A stretch of DNA of 64,000 nt from Prevotella sp. E9-3 (GTDB lineage: Bacteria; Bacteroidota; Bacteroidia; Bacteroidales; Bacteroidaceae). The notes beneath the pieces were generated by a model, which searched no databases, was not told the origin of the DNA, and saw nothing but the letters and a program-made list of their open reading frames with translations. Positions 54,664-63,579 of this stretch are shown in pieces. The stretch lies in the NCBI RefSeq assembly GCF_022024015.1, contig NZ_CP091786.1, positions 2,604,001 to 2,668,000 on the forward strand, written 5' to 3'. The translations under genes were made by a program, and so were the position numbers. Position 1 is the first letter of the stretch; every line of letters begins with the position of its first letter.

Positions 54664-57600
54664 TTAGATGGAAGCCAAGACGTGGACGGCCTCTTCGACG
54701 GTGGGCACGTCGGTGATGACCATGGAGCGTTTGCCTTGTTGCTCACGGAGGTTACAACGACGGACATTGCGACCTACAAATTCAAGGATGCGACCGAAGG
54801 CTTCACTCTGATAGAAAGGACTGCGGGGACTGCTCACAAAGAACATGAACATACGGCCTTGCTTCAACAACACTTTCTCACAACCAAGTGCCATGCCCAA
54901 ACGACGGAGGCGAACCACCTGCAACAGTTCCTCAGCCACAGCAGGTACTGGGCCGAAGCGGTCTTTCAACCGCTCACGATAGGCATCCAGTTCTTTGTCG
55001 TCGCGCACATTGTCCAGTTCACGATAGAGCAACATTCGCTCGGAATCACTGGGCACGTACTGATCGGGGAAGTACATCTCAAGATCAGACTCAAGGGTGC
55101 AGTCGGAGACGAAAGCGAGGTGAGAGGGAGCTTCTAACTGAGAATTTAGAGATGAGAGATGAGAGGGAGCTTCTAACTGAGAGGTGAGAGGTGAGAGATG
55201 AGAGGTGTCGGACATTTCGGGTTCTTCATTTCGCAGTTCTGCCATGGCCTCGTTGAGAATTTTCTGATAGGTTTCATACCCCAGGTCACTGATGAAGCCG
55301 CTCTGCTCGGCACCCAAGAGATTGCCGGCGCCACGGATATCAAGGTCCTGCATGGCGATATTAATGCCTGAACCCAGTCCGCTGAAGTTCTCCAAAGCCT
55401 CCAGTCGGCGGCGCGAATCCTGAGGCAGTGCAGCCAATGGCGGAGCCAACAGATAACAGAATGCTTTCCTGTTGCCACGCCCTACTCTGCCACGCATCTG
55501 GTGCAGGTCAGAGAGTCCGAAGTTATGGGCGCCATTGATGATGATGGTATTGGCATTGGGAATATCGATACCATTCTCAACAATGGTAGTAGAGAGCAGC
55601 ACATCATAGTCATAATCAGAGAATCCCAGCACTATCTCCTCCAGTTCCTCGGGCTTCATCTGTCCGTGACCAATGGCAATGCGACAGTCGGGAATGTACT
55701 TATGAATCATCTCGGCCAAATGAGGCAGGTCGCTGATACGATTGTTCACGATATATACCTGTCCGTTGCGCGACATCTCGAAGTTCACCGCATCGACCAC
55801 GATTTCAGGCGAGAAGGTATGTATCTCGGTCTGAATGGGATAGCGGTTGGGCGGTGGTGTCTGAATCACGCTCAGGTCACGTGCCCCCAACAGCGAGAAC
55901 TGTAGCGTACGGGGAATAGGCGTAGCGCTCATAGTGAGCGTATCAACGTTGGTCTTCATCTGGCGTAGTTTCTCTTTTGCCGACACGCCAAACTTCTGTT
56001 CCTCATCGATGATCAAAAGTCCCAGATCTTTGAATTTCACTGATTTGCCAATCAGTTTCTGCGTACCGATCAGAATATCGATTTTACCTTCTTCCAGATC
56101 TTTCAACAGCGCAGTGGTATGTTTCGTAGTACGGGCCCGAGTCAGGTAGTCAACCCTCACAGGCATGTCTTTCAGTCGTCCGAGGAAAGTACGATAATGC
56201 TGATAGGCCAGCACCGTGGTAGGCACCAGTACGGCCACCTGTTTGCCATCAACAGCAGCCTTGAAGGCAGCACGCACAGCCACCTCTGTTTTTCCGAATC
56301 CCACATCGCCACACACCAGTCGGTCCATGGGGCGCGCCTTTTCCATATCGGCCTTCACCTCTTGTGTAGCCTTCAACTGGTCGGGCGTATCTTCATAGAG
56401 GAACGATGCCTCCAGTTCATGCTGCAGATAGCTGTCGTGACTGAAGGCGAAGCCCCGTTGGGTGCGCCGTTTAGAGTAGAGACGAATCAGGTCGCGTGCT
56501 ATATCCTTGATATGTTTCTTGGTACGTTCCTTCAGTCGTTCCCACTGTCCGGTGCCCAAGGTTGACATGCGGGGCGGTTGTCCCGTGTCCTGTGCCTTGT
56601 ATTTCGACACCTTATAGAGTGAGTGAATAGACACATAGATACTGTCGCCATGCTGGTACTGAATCTTGATCATCTCCTGATAGGCAGTGCCGCCTGTGGG
56701 GGTGGTGATCGGCATACGAACCAGTCCGCTGAACTTACCTATTCCGTGGTCCACATGCACCACATAGTCGCCTATCTCAAACTGCTGAATCTCCTTCAGT
56801 GTCAGGGCCACCTTGCCACTGCGGGCCTTATCGCTCTTCAGGTTGTACTTATGGAAGCGGTCGAATATCTGGTGGTCGGTGAAGAAGCACGCTTTCAGGT
56901 CGTCGTCCACAAAGCCCTCGTGGAGAGTCTTATCTACAGGGGTGAACACATTCTCCGAGTGCAGCGCAGCGAGAATCTCCTTCAGTCGGTCCTGCTGCTT
57001 TGCGCTGTCGGCAAGTATATAGATGGTATAGCCTCGAAGTTGGTAGTTCTCGAAGGTCTGTGTGAGAAGTTCGAAATTCTTGTGGAACAGCGGCTGGGGC
57101 GACACATTGAAACTGACCACAGAGCTTTCAGTGCCCTTTCTACCCTCAAGAGTATCGCTTGAGGGGCGTCCCAACTCTATCCGAGAGAAGGGGGCGGCAT
57201 CGGATGCAAACTTAGAGGCCGTCATCAGTTGTAGTTCACGCCTCATCTCGCGCTCTATTTCCTGTTGTTCCATCTCCGTAGCAGCCGCCATGCGCTCGGT
57301 GAGTGCCTGATGGGAAAAGCCCTCCTGATAGGTACGATCCACCACCTGGCACACATAACTGAAATTGCGGCATACCAACACAGTATCTTTGGGCAGGAAA
57401 CTCAGCAGCGACTCTTTTTCCTCAACGGTAGATAGTTCAGGCACGATGGTCACCTGCTGACAGCGCTCACGCGACAGCTGGTCATCGACCTCGAACGTGC
57501 GAATAGAATCGATATCGTCGCCAAAGAAATCTATACGGAACGGATATTCATGACTATAGGAAAACACGTCGAGGATACTGCCTCTGAGCGCAAACTGTCC

Positions 57601-58482
57601 GGGTTCATAGACATAGTCAACCTCACGGAACCCCAGTTCGCGCAACTGTTTTACGACGCCATCCACTTCCACCGTCTGGTTCTGCTCGAGCGTGAGCGTA
57701 CGGGCATCAAGACTCTTTCGTGTCACCACCAGTTCGGCCAGTGCCTCGGGATGAGTCACGATGCATAATTGAGAATTGAGAATTGACAATTGACAATTAT
57801 CTTCCGAACGAGAGGTGGCTTCTAACTGTAATTGAGAATTGACAATTGACAATTGACAATTATCTTCCGAACGAGAGGCGGCTTCTAACTGTAATTGAGA
57901 ATTGAGAATTGAGAATTGACAATTATCTTCCGAATGAGAGGCGGCTTCTAACTGTAATTGAGAATTGACAATTGACAATTGACAATTATCTTCCGAACGA
58001 GAGGCGGCTTCTAACTGTAATTGAGAATTGAGAATTGACAATTGACAATTATCTTCCGAACGAGAGGGATTCCCTAGCTGAGAGGGGAGAGGGGAGAGAT
58101 GAGAGGTATGATTACCACTCAATGATGGTCCGCTTTGTTCGGTCAATCGCGTCAGGACCTCAGTGCGGAGTATCTCGCTGGCCGGATCTTTCTGAGCATA
58201 CTTGATGGCACGGCGGTAACTGGAGGGGAAGAACAGTACCTTCTCCTGCCCCATCACCTGCGTCAGGTCGTGATAGAAATAGCCTGCATCCTCAGCATCG
58301 TTCAAGATGAAGAGCATGGTGCGCCCAGTCTTCTTTGCCAAGGCCATCATGGCCATAGGAGCAGAAGAAGCCTGCAGGCCCTCAACATAAAGGGTCTGCA
58401 GGCTTTTCTGTTTCAACATCTTAGCCAATGCTGCCACTTGGGGCAACTGCACGTAGAGCGATGCCAGTTCCTGAATCTTCAT
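54664..58482 (-). CDS. mfd: transcription-repair coupling factor
   Basis: The ATG at 58482 (MKIQELASLYVQLP) is preferred over one at 58509, which would overlap ribE. The 1272-residue protein removes stalled RNA polymerase and recruits UvrA. It has the RNA-polymerase-interacting domain (FEIGDYVVHVDHGIGKFSGL), Walker A in CGDVGFGKTEVA, the DEEQ box in LLIIDEEQKFGV and GRVGRGNRKAF. It is 100-130 residues longer than usual because of two repeat-derived inserts: about 124-240 in the UvrB-like N-terminal part, and about 1100-1125 in the linker before the C-terminal domain. Both stay in frame. Confidence 0.95.
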   Translation of the reverse strand: MKIQELASLYVQLPQVAALAKMLKQKSLQTLYVEGLQASSAPMAMMALAKKTGRTMLFILNDAEDAGYFYHDLTQVMGQEKVLFFPSSYRRAIKYAQKDPASEILRTEVLTRLTEQSGPSLSGNHTSHLSPLPSQLGNPSRSEDNCQLSILNSQLQLEAASRSEDNCQLSIVNSQLQLEAASHSEDNCQFSILNSQLQLEAASRSEDNCQLSIVNSQLQLEATSRSEDNCQLSILNSQLCIVTHPEALAELVVTRKSLDARTLTLEQNQTVEVDGVVKQLRELGFREVDYVYEPGQFALRGSILDVFSYSHEYPFRIDFFGDDIDSIRTFEVDDQLSRERCQQVTIVPELSTVEEKESLLSFLPKDTVLVCRNFSYVCQVVDRTYQEGFSHQALTERMAAATEMEQQEIEREMRRELQLMTASKFASDAAPFSRIELGRPSSDTLEGRKGTESSVVSFNVSPQPLFHKNFELLTQTFENYQLRGYTIYILADSAKQQDRLKEILAALHSENVFTPVDKTLHEGFVDDDLKACFFTDHQIFDRFHKYNLKSDKARSGKVALTLKEIQQFEIGDYVVHVDHGIGKFSGLVRMPITTPTGGTAYQEMIKIQYQHGDSIYVSIHSLYKVSKYKAQDTGQPPRMSTLGTGQWERLKERTKKHIKDIARDLIRLYSKRRTQRGFAFSHDSYLQHELEASFLYEDTPDQLKATQEVKADMEKARPMDRLVCGDVGFGKTEVAVRAAFKAAVDGKQVAVLVPTTVLAYQHYRTFLGRLKDMPVRVDYLTRARTTKHTTALLKDLEEGKIDILIGTQKLIGKSVKFKDLGLLIIDEEQKFGVSAKEKLRQMKTNVDTLTMSATPIPRTLQFSLLGARDLSVIQTPPPNRYPIQTEIHTFSPEIVVDAVNFEMSRNGQVYIVNNRISDLPHLAEMIHKYIPDCRIAIGHGQMKPEELEEIVLGFSDYDYDVLLSTTIVENGIDIPNANTIIINGAHNFGLSDLHQMRGRVGRGNRKAFCYLLAPPLAALPQDSRRRLEALENFSGLGSGINIAMQDLDIRGAGNLLGAEQSGFISDLGYETYQKILNEAMAELRNEEPEMSDTSHLSPLTSQLEAPSHLSSLNSQLEAPSHLAFVSDCTLESDLEMYFPDQYVPSDSERMLLYRELDNVRDDKELDAYRERLKDRFGPVPAVAEELLQVVRLRRLGMALGCEKVLLKQGRMFMFFVSSPRSPFYQSEAFGRILEFVGRNVRRCNLREQQGKRSMVITDVPTVEEAVHVLASI
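55125..55205. repeat. phrase repeat in the 3' part of mfd
   Basis: Two copies of GAGAGGGAGCTTCTAACTGA alternate with GAGATGAGAGGT-type units. It encodes a Ser/Leu/His-rich phrase (SHLSPLTSQLEAP and a shorter repeat). The 63-base units at the other end of the gene also contain the CTTCTAACTG motif. Confidence 0.8.
57768..58082. repeat. five tandem 63-base units in the 5' part of mfd
   Basis: Each unit is 63 bases (21 codons): three or four AATTGACA/AATTGAGA octamers, then ATCTTCCGAACGAGAGGCGG and CTTCTAACTG. Units 1-4 differ at only a few bases; unit 5 is diverged at its end. It encodes SEDNCQLSIVNSQLQLEAAS-like repeats. Octamers vary between TTGACA and TTGAGA from unit to unit. Confidence 0.92.
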
Positions 58483-58486
58483 CTGT

Positions 58487-59092
58487 TCAGAGTTGTTGCA
58501 TGCGGGCAATGTACTTGCCTATGATGTCGAACTCGATGTTCACTACCGAACCGAGGCGAATATCGCAGAAGTTGGTATGTTCGAAGGTATAGGGAATGAT
58601 GGCCACCTGGAATGTATCTCGGGTAGGATTGCACACCGTCAGCGACACGCCGTTGACAGTCACTGAACCCTTGTCAACGGTGAAATAGCCGTGACGAGCC
58701 ATCTCTTTGTCAAAATCGTATTGGAAAGTGAAATAGGTAGAACCATCGGCATCGTCAATCTTGATGCAGCGTGCCGTCTGGTCAACATGGCCCTGCACAA
58801 TATGTCCGTCCAAACGGCCGTTCATCAGCATTGAGCGCTCCACATTCACCTTGTCGCCCACTGCGAGAAGTCCGAGGTTTGAGCGGTCGAGCGTTTCCTT
58901 CATGGCCGTCACCACATAGGACTTTTTCTCCACGTCGATAGCCACCACCGTGAGGCACACGCCATTGTGGGCCACGCTTTGGTCTATTTTCAGTTGGTCA
59001 ACAAACGAGCAGGTGAGTGTAAAATCGATATTCTCCCTATCTTTCTTTATGGCCACAACGGTGGCAAACTCTTCAATAATACCGGAAAACAT
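58487..59092 (-). CDS. ribE: riboflavin synthase, alpha chain
   Basis: This 201-residue enzyme joins two lumazine molecules to give riboflavin. It has two similar lumazine-binding halves, each starting with an MFSGI/GHIVQGHVD-type segment; the N-terminal MFSGIIEEFATV and the central NGVCLTV / NGVSLTV repeats are typical. Length matches the family. It lies 4 bases before mfd. No FMN riboswitch motif was seen in its leader. Confidence 0.94.
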   Translation of the reverse strand: MFSGIIEEFATVVAIKKDRENIDFTLTCSFVDQLKIDQSVAHNGVCLTVVAIDVEKKSYVVTAMKETLDRSNLGLLAVGDKVNVERSMLMNGRLDGHIVQGHVDQTARCIKIDDADGSTYFTFQYDFDKEMARHGYFTVDKGSVTVNGVSLTVCNPTRDTFQVAIIPYTFEHTNFCDIRLGSVVNIEFDIIGKYIARMQQL

Positions 59093-59124
59093 TGTTTACA
59101 AGATATTCTTTGGGTGAATAATAG

Positions 59125-59320
59125 AAAAAACGGGGACGCACAAGTGATGTGATGAAAACTCCTTTATCACAGGTTGTGGGCGCTCTCTACCTTTGTAATC
59201 CATCGGCATCAGGATGCTTGGTTAATGGCCCGCCATTAGCAAGAGAAGACTACCCGGTTTTCACAAGTTAATTGATGAGTATCCCTATCGAACCTGTACG
59301 CCCCCAATAAGATTATTTTC
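59125..59320 (-). ncRNA. compact structured RNA of about 190 bases with its own promoter
   Basis: On the minus strand the ends close in a 10-bp helix: GGGGGCGUAC (59305-59296) with GUGCGUCCCC (59141-59132), followed by U6. Inside, ACAGG pairs with CCUGU, UUGUG with CACAA, and UCUCU with AGAGA, making a long irregular hairpin. It has small side hairpins (UAAUGG-CGGG-CCAUUA, GCAU-CCUG-AUGC, and a GUGAU/AUCAC stem on the 3' side). Size, closed ends and rod shape resemble 6S RNA, but no sequence proof is available. It could also be a leader of ribE. There is no tmRNA tag frame. Confidence 0.55.
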
Positions 59321-59326
59321 TGCGTG

Positions 59327-59357
59327 CAAAGTTAGTCATTTAAATTGAAGCACGCAA
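59327..59357 (-). promoter_or_regulatory. strong Bacteroidales promoter of the structured RNA
   Basis: The minus strand has TTG (59357-59355), 20 bases, then TAACTTTG (59334-59327). The expected start is near 59320, about 15 bases before the closing helix. Confidence 0.8.
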
Positions 59358-59400
59358 GAATTTAAAGATAAAAGAAGTAAAAGGCCCTCCCCCAGCCTAC

Positions 59401-61635
59401 TTAGAACACATAGCCCAGGTTGATGTAGAAATAGGGTTCCTTGGTCTTGTTGGAATAGCCCACCGAACCGCCTACGGGGCCAAACACTGTGTTGTAGTAA
59501 TAGGACAGTGACGAACCGATGAGTGTGCTACTATCAAGCAGGTGGCGCATCTTCTCTGCCTGTTGGGCGGCAGCACCACGCAACAGCAGATAGCCATTGG
59601 CACCCACACGCTGCTGGGCCTGCAACTGGATGGCCACAAAGAAGGGGTCGGCATATTCCAAGTAGCCTACTCCCGCAAAGGGCAACTGCTGAGCAATGCG
59701 ATGACCGAACCACTCGCCTCCTATCAGGTTGCTGAGCATGGCCGGACGATTCTTGCCGTAGAGCAGTCGGCCGTAGAACATAGGCTGCAGTGCAAACCTA
59801 CTGCCAAAGAGGAACGACTTACGCCACATGGCCATCACCTCTGTGACGGTCTGCTTCATATCCACCTTGGTTATATTGTCGGTATAGTAGGCATACTGTG
59901 CGTTCAGTTTCGAACCGCGCGTAGGGAAGTATCCGTTGTTCTCGGAATTATAGTACACCCGGGCGAAATAACTGTAGTAGTGACTGTCTTCCAGAAGTCC
60001 GATGGTGTTCATATTTTCCTGATTGGCCAGCACATGCGGGAAATGATAGTAATCCCAGCGCACACCGCCTGTGAAGTTTAAGTTGCGGAAATTAAAACTG
60101 AGCACCGACAATTCCACGGCATGCTGCATGTAGTCAATATTATTGTTTTTCTCGCCCTTTTCATATATGTTCACCTCGTCACGGTGGAAGATATAGGACA
60201 GTGTGGGATTCAGCACCTTTCCCGGAGAAAACAGCAGATCGATGCGTCCCATCTGACGTGCACCCAGTCGGAGGGTCAGATCGACATCGGGCAGCAGTGG
60301 TTTGCGTATGGGCACATTGGCATTCACCTGCAGGGCCACCATCTCCTCGGTATCGAAACGTACACCCAGATTCACCTGCGTACTCTTCTTCGGTCCGGCC
60401 GTGAACACCGCCTTCATGCCATTTTCGGTGGCCATCAGGCGGTAGGATGGTTTCTTGTAGAACAGGTCTATGCGCATGGTGGTCACTATCAGTTCAGCCT
60501 TTTTCGTGTCAATGCATTTTCCATCCTTCAGCGTGAACTTTGAGCGCAGGTATTTCTCGTCGGCCGCATCCATATCCACAAATTCCACTTTCGAAATCTG
60601 CATAGAGTCCAGCTGTTGCAATGGGCGCGGCTCTCGCCGTATGCCACGGTCATGCTCACCAATAGTTCCTATACGTTTTTTCAGCGCCATCAGCTCGTCC
60701 CAATGTCTCATGGCTTCTTCCTCACCCCTTCTCAGCAGGGTATCGATGGCCGAGGGGTTGAAACTGGCTGCCGAGTAGTTCTTGGTGTCCACCTTCATCA
60801 CCAAGTCGGTGATGTCCAGGTTCTCCTGATATTTATTCTTGGTATTCTGATCAATGATACATCTGATAATATCGCTGGGCGTATTCAATTGAGCAGCCGT
60901 CATCGGTTCGTCGGGCACGGTCACGCCGATGATGATGTCGGCGCCCATAGCCTTGGCCAAGTCGGCCGGGTAGTTATTCTTCATACCGCCGTCCACCAGC
61001 ACCTCATTGCCCATTCTCACTGGAGCGAACACCGCAGGAATGGCCATTGAGGCGCGCATGGCCTGCGCCAGATAACCGCTATGGAAGTCGTGTTCGCTGA
61101 AATCCACCACATTCGTGGCCACACAGGCAAAGGGGATAGGCAGGGTGTTGAAGTCGAGCGAGTCGCTATAGCCCACCAGCAGTTTTTCGAACAGGTTGTG
61201 CAGGTTATTGCCCGTTATGATGCCTCCGCCGGCCACTATGCGCTTACGGTCCTTGCCCATCTGAAGTCCGGAAGAAATGATATAAGTGTTCTGTTTCTCG
61301 CGTTCGCGCACCGACTGCATGCGGAGGTCCTCACGGTCAAAGATAATCGAGTTCCAGTCCTGCTGTCTTACTATAGAATCCAGTTGACTGGCGTTATAGC
61401 CCACGGCATAGAATCCGCCCACTATGCTTCCCATCGACGTACCCGTTACGATGTCGATGGGTATGCCAGCACGCTCTATCACTTTCAGAGCGCCCACATG
61501 CGCCACGCCCTTAGCACCGCCGCCGCTGAGCACCACGGCCACTTTTTTCCTTGCCGATAACGGCGCAGTGGCACACAGCAGCGACATTGCCACTAATGCC
61601 CATCTGACCGTCTGTCGTCTTATAGTTTCTATCAT
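59401..61635 (-). CDS. patatin-like phospholipase with outer-membrane beta-barrel
   Basis: This 744-residue protein has a signal peptide (to about residue 28). The patatin domain (30-260) has the oxyanion loop SGGGAKGVAH, the nucleophile in GTSMG (Ser67) and the Asp in LVDGGMKNN. A POTRA-like part follows (about 330-410) and a C-terminal beta-barrel rich in aromatic strands (430-744), ending in YFYINLGYVF with the terminal Phe. It is likely an outer-membrane lipid acyl hydrolase of the PlpD-like type. It is a single-gene unit between a TATCTTTG element and the RNA promoter. Confidence 0.92.
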   Translation of the reverse strand: MIETIRRQTVRWALVAMSLLCATAPLSARKKVAVVLSGGGAKGVAHVGALKVIERAGIPIDIVTGTSMGSIVGGFYAVGYNASQLDSIVRQQDWNSIIFDREDLRMQSVREREKQNTYIISSGLQMGKDRKRIVAGGGIITGNNLHNLFEKLLVGYSDSLDFNTLPIPFACVATNVVDFSEHDFHSGYLAQAMRASMAIPAVFAPVRMGNEVLVDGGMKNNYPADLAKAMGADIIIGVTVPDEPMTAAQLNTPSDIIRCIIDQNTKNKYQENLDITDLVMKVDTKNYSAASFNPSAIDTLLRRGEEEAMRHWDELMALKKRIGTIGEHDRGIRREPRPLQQLDSMQISKVEFVDMDAADEKYLRSKFTLKDGKCIDTKKAELIVTTMRIDLFYKKPSYRLMATENGMKAVFTAGPKKSTQVNLGVRFDTEEMVALQVNANVPIRKPLLPDVDLTLRLGARQMGRIDLLFSPGKVLNPTLSYIFHRDEVNIYEKGEKNNNIDYMQHAVELSVLSFNFRNLNFTGGVRWDYYHFPHVLANQENMNTIGLLEDSHYYSYFARVYYNSENNGYFPTRGSKLNAQYAYYTDNITKVDMKQTVTEVMAMWRKSFLFGSRFALQPMFYGRLLYGKNRPAMLSNLIGGEWFGHRIAQQLPFAGVGYLEYADPFFVAIQLQAQQRVGANGYLLLRGAAAQQAEKMRHLLDSSTLIGSSLSYYYNTVFGPVGGSVGYSNKTKEPYFYINLGYVF

Positions 61636-61667
61636 ACAAACCTTAGTTTCTTTTGTTTTAGCCGGTG

Positions 61668-61675
61668 CAAAGATA
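61668..61675 (-). promoter_or_regulatory. -7 element upstream of the patatin gene
   Basis: The minus strand reads TATCTTTG (TAnnTTTG consensus), 32 bases before the ATG. A TTG at the right -33 distance was not seen. Confidence 0.5.
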
Positions 61676-61715
61676 CAACAACTCTTTGCAATTTTTGCAG
61701 AATAAGAGAAAAAAG

Positions 61716-62663
61716 TTAGGATGCGCGGAACGTAAATCCGTTCACGCCGTCCCAGTCGGGATTGGCAGTGAGACGGAAGGTGCCGTCGGAAGTCTGGTCA
61801 GTGCCGCCACTACTGAAGAAGTTGCCGGTATAGCGGGTGATCTGATTGCGGGTGACGGGGACGTCCACGAAGTCCATCTCTTTGATGATGTTGTCGTTGG
61901 CATCGAGGGCGGTGACAGTGAGTTTCGTCAACACGTCGTCCTCGGTGTGCGGCAAGGTATATATGTCGAAGGTTGTTCCTTCGGAAGATCTGCTGGGCAC
62001 GGGGAGAAATTCCGTCTGTTTTGAGTTCACACAACCGTAGCCGTTTTTCGGATTGAAGGTAGAAGAGCCGCCGAGGTAGTAGAACTTGAACTTCGCCACG
62101 GACGACGGGATTTCCTCGTCGGTAAGCACCAGGCGGAACATGGCAACGGCACGGGTCAGCGTGAGGTCATAACTCTGCTTGGCATCCGTCACCACCAGAT
62201 CACCATAATAATAGAATGTGTCGGTCACTTTGTTGCTGGGGAACGTCACCTTTTCCGTTGAAGAAATCGTGGCCGAGCCTTCACCGTTGTGGGCGATGAC
62301 AACCAGCTGGTAAGTGCCGGCAGCGAGAGAAAGGGCGACAGTGCCAAACGAGGCATCACCATCTTTTTGCGCCACGGTCTTTACCTTTGTGCCGTCAGCA
62401 TCAAAGATGGCAATGTTCAGGCGCGAGCACAGTTCAGTGATGTCGGTAGCAGAACGGGTGACGCTCTCAGTCTCTTTTCTGTATGAGAGAGAGATCACCC
62501 TGTCGTCAAACGGGATTTGCTCGTACTGTGTGAAACGCAGGATGACGTTGGCATCAGCATCCATTACAGCATCCTCGCTGTCAAGGATGGGCTTCTCACA
62601 TGCCGTCAGTCCCAGCAGGATGAGGACTGACGCAATCAATGATAATCGTTTCGTTGGTGTCAT
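61716..62663 (-). CDS. FimB/Mfa2-family fimbrial lipoprotein
   Basis: This 315-residue lipoprotein has a signal peptide with lipobox LLGLTACEKP. It resembles the FimB/Mfa2 anchor subunits of Bacteroidales type V fimbriae: LNIAIFDADGTKV near 82, SLAAGTYQLVVIAHN and the C-terminal DVPVTRNQITRYTGNFF. It would anchor or cap a fimbria at the outer membrane. No major fimbrillin gene is next to it. Confidence 0.85.
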   Translation of the reverse strand: MTPTKRLSLIASVLILLGLTACEKPILDSEDAVMDADANVILRFTQYEQIPFDDRVISLSYRKETESVTRSATDITELCSRLNIAIFDADGTKVKTVAQKDGDASFGTVALSLAAGTYQLVVIAHNGEGSATISSTEKVTFPSNKVTDTFYYYGDLVVTDAKQSYDLTLTRAVAMFRLVLTDEEIPSSVAKFKFYYLGGSSTFNPKNGYGCVNSKQTEFLPVPSRSSEGTTFDIYTLPHTEDDVLTKLTVTALDANDNIIKEMDFVDVPVTRNQITRYTGNFFSSGGTDQTSDGTFRLTANPDWDGVNGFTFRAS

Positions 62664-62705
62664 TCTTTTTAATGGTTAAATGGGTTTATCTTTTCAAAAT
62701 GACTA

Positions 62706-62740
62706 CAAAACAGGAACACAACTTGACGTTGCATTCCTGT
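62706..62740 (-). terminator. intrinsic terminator of the lipoprotein gene
   Basis: ACAGGAA and TTCCTGT pair, with an inner CAAC/GTTG stem, and TTTTG follows on the minus strand. It lies 36 bases after the stop. Confidence 0.65.
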
Positions 62741-62775
62741 TCGTTGGTTAAGTATTCCGATAAAAAACGGGATTC

Positions 62776-63579
62776 TTATTTCACCAGGTTGGCACGTGCA
62801 GCGGCAATATCCTTGGCTGCGCTCTCCAGCTGACCCTTCAGCTCGTCAACAGTAACGGCATTGAGCACCTCGAGAGTAGCCAGTGACTCTGCCACAGGTT
62901 TGATTTCCTCGTCGTACTCAGACAGGCGGTTCACTGCATCGAGAATCACCACAATACGGAAAGTGATGTTGGAAGCAGCCTCATCGTCAACTACAGAGAG
63001 GAACTTCTCGGTGTTCTGGCTCACCACGTAGAGCTGCTCGATCAGCGCAGCAGAAGCCAACTGCCAGAAATAGTTGATACGGCCATTCTCGTTCATAGCC
63101 TCGTAGAGAGGTTTGGGAGTTTCGAAGATGGCAGCAGGATCCTCAACAGCCGAGAATGAAGGATCGTTGATATCGGCAGCCAGTTTGGCGATAGCCTTGT
63201 CGTAATCCTCGGTGGGCAGACCGTAAAGAGTAGCCACCTTCTTGTCTATATTCAGAGCGCTCAGCACACGATACTTCTCGCTGAGAGTGGCAGCATCGTC
63301 GGCCACAGCAGCATCGAGCAGATAGTCGGGCTTCACCTGCTTCTCTTCGTCGGTGAGAACCAGCTTGTCCTGACCCTCTACAAGGAAGGGCAGGGGCTTC
63401 AGACGGCTCACCTCAGAGGCGATGCTGTCGAGGTGCATCTTGATGCTGGCCTCAATCTGTTCCTGTTCGAAACTCTTTTCTTCCTGAGCCTCTTCGGCAT
63501 TCTGCGCATTTTTGTTGCCTCCACAAGCCACAAATGTCATTGCTGCGAAAGCAAGTGCAATCATTGAAAACTTTTTCAT
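62776..63579 (-). CDS. predicted lipoprotein of unknown function
   Basis: This 267-residue protein has a signal peptide and lipobox (MTFVACGGNKN), followed by a Glu/Gln-rich linker. The rest is helical and acidic without known motifs (VEGQDKLVLTDEEKQVKPDY; ending ESAAKDIAAARANLVK). Its ATG overlaps by 4 bases the end of the membrane protein gene upstream, so the two are co-expressed and probably act together in the envelope. Confidence 0.8.
   Translation of the reverse strand: MKKFSMIALAFAAMTFVACGGNKNAQNAEEAQEEKSFEQEQIEASIKMHLDSIASEVSRLKPLPFLVEGQDKLVLTDEEKQVKPDYLLDAAVADDAATLSEKYRVLSALNIDKKVATLYGLPTEDYDKAIAKLAADINDPSFSAVEDPAAIFETPKPLYEAMNENGRINYFWQLASAALIEQLYVVSQNTEKFLSVVDDEAASNITFRIVVILDAVNRLSEYDEEIKPVAESLATLEVLNAVTVDELKGQLESAAKDIAAARANLVK

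Noticed and set aside
54492..54767. Minus-strand frame of 91 codons at the end of mfd
   Set aside because: It overlaps the mfd 3' end in another frame and its Tyr/Asn-rich end comes from the AT palindromes.
54571..55137. Plus-strand frame of 188 codons
   Set aside because: It is antisense to mfd. Several long plus-strand frames over mfd, ribE and the patatin gene arise from their base composition.
57768..58082. Regular repeats that could suggest a CRISPR array
   Set aside because: The 63-base units are contiguous, with no unique spacers, and are translated inside mfd. No cas gene is present.
57768..58082. Many TTGACA motifs as promoters
   Set aside because: They are part of the octamer repeat within a coding region, and Bacteroidales promoters use TTG/TAnnTTTG instead.
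59125..59320. FMN or cobalamin riboswitch, or tmRNA, in the ribE-patatin gap
   Set aside because: FMN landmarks are absent. A weak cobalamin-like match lies on the plus strand with no gene to control. There is no tag-peptide frame and the RNA is too short for tmRNA. A closed-end RNA fits better.
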